Assembly (NCBI GenBank): GCA_963281255.1
Contig: OY725498.1
Span: 1,798,001 to 1,862,000 of the forward strand
Direction: 5' to 3'
DNA length: 64,000 bases
Origin: Aphrocallistes beatrix
Lineage: Eukaryota > Porifera > Hexactinellida > Sceptrulophora > Aphrocallistidae
In this document: positions 62,856-64,000 of the stretch, piece by piece
Layout: every line of letters starts with the position of its first letter
Numbering within the stretch: the stretch's first letter is position 1
Made by a program: the position numbers and the translations under genes
Notes under the pieces: model-generated
Databases searched by the model: none
What the model was told of the DNA's origin: nothing
What the model saw: the letters and a program-made list of their open reading frames with translations, nothing else

Positions 62856-64000
62856 ATGCAAATAGTAGATTCCAATTCTCCAATTAATCATCCTCAGCAG
62901 CAAAGTTTCGACTCTCTACTGTGTTCTTCTAATTACTCCAATCAACTTGAAGACAATTCATCACTGGACAATGAGCCAATCGGTATTGGTGATAGAAATA
63001 CCGGTAAGCATAGTTCAGAATCTACTAGATCCTTTGAAATATTCTTCAGTCAACATGAATGGGAAAGTGCATATCCCAACAATGCATAAGAAACACACTA
63101 AATAAGGAATGGACGAATATTTTCAGTCAAAAGTATCTGAATTCTATCCATATTGTGTCATTAAATTTCTCTATCACCGTATTAACAAAACCTCTTTGAC
63201 GCAAAAGTATCCTTATCTTGTAGCAGAAGCTAATTGCAAATTCGAGAAATGAGATTGAAATTTCTTATGGATACTATTCCTAAATCAGATATGTACTGAA
63301 AATATTCGTGTGGAAGTCATTGTTGATGGATCAATTTCGAATCAACATTTTGATAATAAAACCTCCTACTCTCGCAAATTATCTGGTCTGAATAAGCAAG
63401 TAATTGGTAAAAATTTGGCACTTAATTCTACTAGTAATTTTCATTACAAGCAATTTACTCAAACTTCTAGTTTAGAAGTCGCGAAGCATGAAAATCTCAA
63501 CCAATTAATAAATAAAATCTGAACAAGAATCGAAATGCAGATTCAGCGACGACATGTGGCAAGACATCGTAACTACTCAAAAGACCTATGAAACTACTAT
63601 TAAAGGAACTCATTTTAATGGTTATATCCAGACTGTTTCTCGCTATCCTATTTTAGTTTATATGCACACAGAAGATCAATTACTTCTCGTGAGAAAGCTA
63701 CAATCTAATGGTGCTACTCCAATGTAAAATCTTTAGAAATTTGTCAAAGAATACTCCACTAGAAGAAAATAATACTTACTATTGTTCTAATTTACCAGAA
63801 TTTCTAGCCACAAATTACATGTCAATATGTCCTTTATGGACCGGTTTGATCATTGGTCCTTCAAAATTTCCTGAAGAGGTCAATGCAACTTTTACTAACT
63901 CAGTCGCAGAGAATTGGATGAGAATTGTTAAAAATAATATATTAAACGAAGAATCAAAATTACGCCCCGGAGATTTTATCCGAAGAATGTATGAAGGTAT
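62856..64000 (+). pseudogene. Decayed transposase-like gene, runs off the window
   Basis: A series of broken frames: 62856-63089 (SNSPINHPQQQSFDSLL, polar), 63310-63522 (RVEVIVDGSIS region), 63549-63725 (SRYPILVYMHTEDQLLLV) and about 63735-64000 (LPEFLATNYMSICPLWTGLI, AENWMRIVKNN, SKLRPGDFIRRMYEG). The last two segments resemble the parts that flank the DDE core in a group of uncharacterised animal transposase-like proteins, with the core itself missing. I recognise the pattern but cannot name the family. Nothing indicates a host gene. Confidence 0.45.

Overview
The window is animal nuclear DNA. It is AT-rich, has no operons, shows GT-AG introns with pyrimidine-rich acceptors, and carries metazoan genes: a lysosomal alpha-mannosidase, a sorting nexin 17 orthologue, an adhesion GPCR with a GAIN/GPS region, and an ABCC transporter. 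Several large genes have an unbroken coding exon (ABCC 1295 codons, mannosidase 982, SNX17 543). An early-branching invertebrate such as a sponge would fit, but the sequence does not fix the phylum.

Layout. 1-4.9 kb is a nest of mobile DNA: a fold-back element, then three related Helitron-like elements inserted in one another, with a hAT-like element inside one of them and a fourth Helitron-like copy inside the hAT. 4.9-7.2 kb and 17.6-20 kb are a segmental duplication carrying two close paralogues of a possible SKICH/CALCOCO-like gene. 8-13.4 kb holds an old integrase gene split by a fold-back element, which is itself split by a 3.77-kb DNA transposon whose spliced gene joins a retroviral-type integrase to an OTU cysteine protease (Ginger-like). 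16.5-17.4 kb is a class 3 lipase exon. 20-29 kb is mostly repeats, including a mariner relic split by a hAT MITE with an internal minisatellite.

29-51.5 kb is the gene-rich part: ABCC transporter (+), LINE remnant, alpha-mannosidase (-), SNX17 (+), a young Ty3/Gypsy LTR retrotransposon (-) split by a TA-flanked MITE, and an adhesion GPCR (-). 51.5-64 kb is again transposon territory: a hAT MITE, a complete BED-hAT element with exact 8-bp target duplication, a Charlie-like MITE, decayed Gypsy polymerase pieces, a truncated Tc1 transposase, a hAT fragment inside a Gypsy reverse transcriptase relic, and a decayed transposase-like gene running off the right edge.

The host genes show no pathway linkage; mannosidase (lysosome) and SNX17 (endosomal recycling) are both endolysosomal, but this looks like coincidence. 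The mobile elements are the strongest signal. Three give clean biology: the integrase-OTU transposon, Helitron-like elements whose ends and A|T target are proved by intact empty sites, and an LTR element whose primer-binding region matches its own LTR.
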